16,967 nt of DNA from the NCBI GenBank assembly GCA_036274645.1, contig DASUFH010000039.1, positions 1-16,967 on the forward strand. Direction: 5' to 3'. The notes under the pieces were generated by a model, which was not told the DNA's origin, did not search any database, and saw nothing but the letters and a program-made list of their open reading frames with translations. This stretch comes from DASUFH01 sp036274645 (lineage in GTDB: Bacteria; Acidobacteriota; Terriglobia; 20CM-2-55-15). Position 1 is the stretch's first letter, and every line of letters begins with the position of its first letter. The position numbers and the translations under genes were made by a program. Shown here one piece after another: positions 13,907 through 16,967 of the stretch.

Positions 13907-16900
13907 TTACGCCAGTGTGTGCGCCAGCAGTCCGCCGAGTCCCGAAGGCACGATGGCCGGCGGCGGAAGCAGCCCGACCCAGGTGTCTTCGGCGAGAACG
14001 ATCGGCACGTCCCGTGTCTTCAACTCTTCGAGCCACTCGTTGGCGTCGGCCTGGGGCGCGGCTGTTTCCGGATCGAGGCAGGTCCAGTGGACGAGCGCGC
14101 ATCCCGGAGGAATGGAGTTCACTCGCCTCCGCGCGCCACGCTTCTCCCGCCAGCTGAGGCGGGCGCGCTTCTGGAATTCCGTTTCGGCCGCTGCTCCCGG
14201 ATCGATCCATTCGGTCCAGGGAGCGATGATCCGCGGATCGCCGCCTTCCGCGTCCGGCGTCTCTGTCAACTGCCGGAGCCAGTGGCGGCTGAAGACACAG
14301 GGTTGCGTGATCAGAGCGAGGTATGGAGCGCGAATCGTCGTGCGGATTGTCGCGATGGCTTCGGAGAACAGGTCATCGTGCAGAATCTCGATTTCGGGAA
14401 ACGCCAGTCGAAGCTCCGGCGCGCTTGTCCGGGATCGTGTCCGCGCGAATATCGCGAGGTTGGCGTAGCTTGAGCGGTGCAAGGAGGAGACGATCGTTTC
14501 AATATCCCTGTCGTCTGCAACATCAATCAGCGCGGCCGCGTCCACCGTCCGGAGATGGCGTCCGATCGGCCGGCGCCGCAGAGCCTCCAGACCTTCCATG
14601 GCCTGACGGGCCGCATGCCGCCAGGTCCAGGCGCCTACGACTTTGCGGCGGGCCCGCCGGCCGGATTCCCGAGCGCAGTCGGGGCGCTTGACGAGATCGA
14701 TCATCGTTTTGCTCAGGGCGTCCCCGTCCGGTTCAAGCAGCCAGAGGTCGCCCGCGGTTTTCAGCCCGCTGATCATGCGGGCGCCGAAAACCCGGCGTGT
14801 GGCCGGGATGCGGAAGCCGACGCTGTCATCGACGAAATCGTCGGTTGCGCCCCCTGCCGTCACGACAACGGGAAGCCCGCACGACATGGCCTCCAGCACG
14901 GGCAGCGCAAAGCCCTCGCCCCGATACGGGTGAACCAGACAGTCGCACGCGTTGTATAGCCGCGCCATCTCCGTGTCCGTGAGATTCCGGTCGACGTAGA
15001 TGATGTGCGGCGTGCTTCCCTCCGCCTCGATTTCGCGGATGGCATCGCCGATCCCCTGGCCCTGATACACATCGCCGGTTCCAATGTCCTTGATGATGAG
15101 CGAAACGTCGTCGTCCGGTTGAAACGCCTGAACGTAGGAATGCAACAGGACGTCGATCCCCTTGCGATGGATCGTTCCACCGACGAAGAGAAACTTGAAT
15201 CGCCGGGCGCCCCGCAGCGGATAGGGCTTCAGTCCGGGACGGAAGAGGTCCGCGTCGACGCCGTTTGGCACAACGCGCACGCGATCCGGATTGGCGCCGC
15301 TGTCGAGGTACAGCCGGCGGACGAAGGTCGACGGAACCCACATCTCATCGATGTGACGGTTGACCGCCGCAATCCATTCCGCGGGCACGCTGCCGTACTC
15401 CCAGGGCTGTATCACGACCCAGCGGCCTTCCGCCGGGGGGATCCAGCTGGGCGGCCATTCATGCCGGATGTGAATGTCCACCCCGGGAAGGAAGCGTCCA
15501 TACAATTGGGCCAGCGCGCGGAAGTCCGAGCCCAGCAGGTCCCCGAACGAGTCCGGTCCGACCGGCGCAATCGTGAGTTCGAGCCGTTCGTTTTCGAGCA
15601 GCGCGCGCTCCAGTTCGCGATTGACCAGCGCCAGACTGTGATTCACCAGTTGCGGCCCTTCCCAGCGCACGCGGAGCGGGCGGTCGGCTTTGCTCGTGAT
15701 GGACCGGTAAAGCGCCCAATGGCCTTCCGCATCTCCAGCCCGGATCACATGGACCTTCCACGAGGCGAGTCCCACACGGACCAGCCGCTTACGCTCCGAT
15801 TCGGCGCCAACCACCACCGCGTCTGCGAAATGCGCGATGCCGGTCCAGAGCGGAGTCCCGTCCGGGTTTCCGCGAACCGAGAAAATGATGCTTTTCCCGG
15901 CCGCCTTCAGCGCCTGAAGCAGTTCCACGAATCCCGGCGGGAACAGGGACGGCTCGAAGTGGACGTGAATCACGTCGAGATCAAGCGTTGTCGCCCATCG
16001 CAACAGCGGGTAATACCAGGCGCCCGTCCGGTCCCAGCACCGAATGACGAACGGCGCGTCCGGTTCCGGCCGCCGGTCATGAATGCCGAATTCCGCCAGT
16101 ACGACGGTCGATCCGGACGGATACGACCGGACCAACTCCTCGGCCCGGCGTGAATGCGCGCCCTTCTGGTTGAACGTGGAGACAAATCCTACGCGCGTCT
16201 CCCGATCGGTTTCGGACGGCAGCAGACCGGACGTTTTCAGGAAGTCGCGCTCATCCGGGATGAGCCGTTCCGACCAACGCGCCGTGAACTTCTCCTGGTT
16301 GATCGCTTCGCGGTCAAAGCGGCTTTCCGAACTCGAGACCAGGTGGACAATCTCACTCTTCGGCGCGTAGACGACCTTGTAGCCGAGTTCCCTGGCGCGG
16401 AGGCACAGATCCACGTCTTCGAATCCATTCTGGAAGTACGGATCGAAACCGCCCAGTTCTTCAAACAGACGCCGCCGGATCGCCAGGCAGCAGCCGGAGA
16501 CCGAAACGCATTCCCGCTCACGAGTGACCGCAGGGTGCTCCCGGTCGAAGCCGTAGCAGATATGCCAGGGCAGACGGTTCTCGCCGACCACCATACCCGC
16601 ATGCCACACCCGATTCGCACAGGTTGGATGAGTTGCGGGGAACAACTGCTTGTTTCCGGTAATGCCGGCCGCCGGATCGTTTTCCAGCGGGCGCAGCAAC
16701 TCTTCCAGCCATCCGGGGCTGACAATCGTATCGTTATTGAGAAAGACGATGTGTTCGGATCGGGCCGCCCATCCGCCTCGGTTGCTGCCGCGGGCGAAGA
16801 ACAGGTTTCGTCGGTTGCGGATGATCCTGGCGCGTGACCCGAGCGACTGCAGGTAATCCCAGGTTCCGTCGGTTGAACCGTTGTCGACGATCACGAGTTC

Positions 16901-16967
16901 GAACTGGTCTTCCGGCGTGTTCCTGAAAATGGAATTTACGCAGTCCTCCGTGAGACACCGATTATTG
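13907..16967 (-). CDS. Multi-domain glycosyltransferase GT2-GT4, partial at window edge
   Basis: The frame stays open to the window edge, so the start is missing; 1019 residues are visible, beginning NNRCLTEDCVNSIFRNT, which is the early part of a GT2 domain. Numbering from the first visible residue, GT2 spans 1-260 with VDNGSTDG and LNNDT (76-80) plus GFEDVDLCLRA. Residues about 257-410 look like only the N-terminal half of a GT-B enzyme (VGFVSTFNQKG, DVIHVHFEP). A full GT4 follows (about 429-795) with RWEGPQ, NHSLALVNREL, FVGGTIHRKG (593-602) and E-x7-E E684/E692. The end (about 815-925) looks like a decayed GT2. A GTG inside (16892-16894) could be mistaken for the start but would cut the GT2 fold. 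It leads a three-gene glycosyltransferase run. Donor and acceptor are unknown. Confidence 0.9.
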   Translation of the reverse strand, partial: NNRCLTEDCVNSIFRNTPEDQFELVIVDNGSTDGTWDYLQSLGSRARIIRNRRNLFFARGSNRGGWAARSEHIVFLNNDTIVSPGWLEELLRPLENDPAAGITGNKQLFPATHPTCANRVWHAGMVVGENRLPWHICYGFDREHPAVTRERECVSVSGCCLAIRRRLFEELGGFDPYFQNGFEDVDLCLRARELGYKVVYAPKSEIVHLVSSSESRFDREAINQEKFTARWSERLIPDERDFLKTSGLLPSETDRETRVGFVSTFNQKGAHSRRAEELVRSYPSGSTVVLAEFGIHDRRPEPDAPFVIRCWDRTGAWYYPLLRWATTLDLDVIHVHFEPSLFPPGFVELLQALKAAGKSIIFSVRGNPDGTPLWTGIAHFADAVVVGAESERKRLVRVGLASWKVHVIRAGDAEGHWALYRSITSKADRPLRVRWEGPQLVNHSLALVNRELERALLENERLELTIAPVGPDSFGDLLGSDFRALAQLYGRFLPGVDIHIRHEWPPSWIPPAEGRWVVIQPWEYGSVPAEWIAAVNRHIDEMWVPSTFVRRLYLDSGANPDRVRVVPNGVDADLFRPGLKPYPLRGARRFKFLFVGGTIHRKGIDVLLHSYVQAFQPDDDVSLIIKDIGTGDVYQGQGIGDAIREIEAEGSTPHIIYVDRNLTDTEMARLYNACDCLVHPYRGEGFALPVLEAMSCGLPVVVTAGGATDDFVDDSVGFRIPATRRVFGARMISGLKTAGDLWLLEPDGDALSKTMIDLVKRPDCARESGRRARRKVVGAWTWRHAARQAMEGLEALRRRPIGRHLRTVDAAALIDVADDRDIETIVSSLHRSSYANLAIFARTRSRTSAPELRLAFPEIEILHDDLFSEAIATIRTTIRAPYLALITQPCVFSRHWLRQLTETPDAEGGDPRIIAPWTEWIDPGAAAETEFQKRARLSWREKRGARRRVNSIPPGCALVHWTCLDPETAAPQADANEWLEELKTRDVPIVLAEDTWVGLLPPPAIVPSGLGGLLAHTLA

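Noticed and set aside
15005..16153. Plus-strand open frame of 382 codons
   Set aside because: It is antisense to the GT4 domain and its frame simply reflects codon bias of the real gene.
13907..16894. Start of the edge glycosyltransferase at the internal GTG (16892-16894)
   Set aside because: The frame continues upstream to the window edge and encodes recognisable GT2 sequence (NNRCLTEDCVNSIF), so the true start is outside.
1..16967. tRNA, rRNA, CRISPR array, integrase, transposase or phage genes
   Set aside because: None of their signatures was found on either strand; the window is almost fully filled by the eleven minus-strand genes.

Overview
The window is 17 kb of GC-rich bacterial DNA in which every convincing gene lies on the minus strand, so transcription runs from high to low coordinates. 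It suggests a flagellated, envelope-bearing (Gram-negative type) bacterium with both sigma-28 and sigma-54 flagellar control. FlbD-MotA-MotB gene order, a WhiG/FliA-type sigma factor, very large multi-domain glycosyltransferases and a kinase-like domain fused to REC-GGDEF fit groups such as Acidobacteriota, Planctomycetota or the former Deltaproteobacteria. I cannot place it further from sequence alone.

In transcription order there are three blocks. (1) Positions 16967-8789 hold three glycosyltransferase genes: a GT2/GT4 fusion cut by the window edge, a CgeB-type glycosyltransferase, and a 1382-residue protein with GT2, GT4, GT2, helical-repeat and GT2 modules. The last two genes overlap by 85 bp. 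(2) Positions 8736-6853 hold the flagellar motor block flbD-motA-motB, starting only 52 bp after the glycosyltransferase stop with no visible promoter between. (3) After a 256 bp gap with a palindrome-rich, REP-like element and a possible sigma-54 promoter comes a regulatory block, 6596-81: fliA, a FleQ/NtrC-like sigma-54 activator, a single-domain receiver, an unusual histidine-kinase-dimerization/REC/GGDEF protein, and a membrane hybrid histidine kinase with two receivers. Gaps inside this block are 5 bp, 96 bp, a 4 bp ATGA overlap and 44 bp.

Read together, the locus links surface glycosylation, the flagellar stator, the late-flagellar sigma factor and a phosphorelay/c-di-GMP module. The simplest inference is that the glycosyltransferases modify flagellin or another surface polymer, and that the kinase/receiver/GGDEF set adjusts motility. 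The most unusual item is the GGDEF protein: its N-terminus is a phosphoacceptor-helix domain without an ATPase domain, and it resembles the same domain of the neighbouring kinase. No RNA genes, CRISPR arrays, transposase genes or phage genes were seen.
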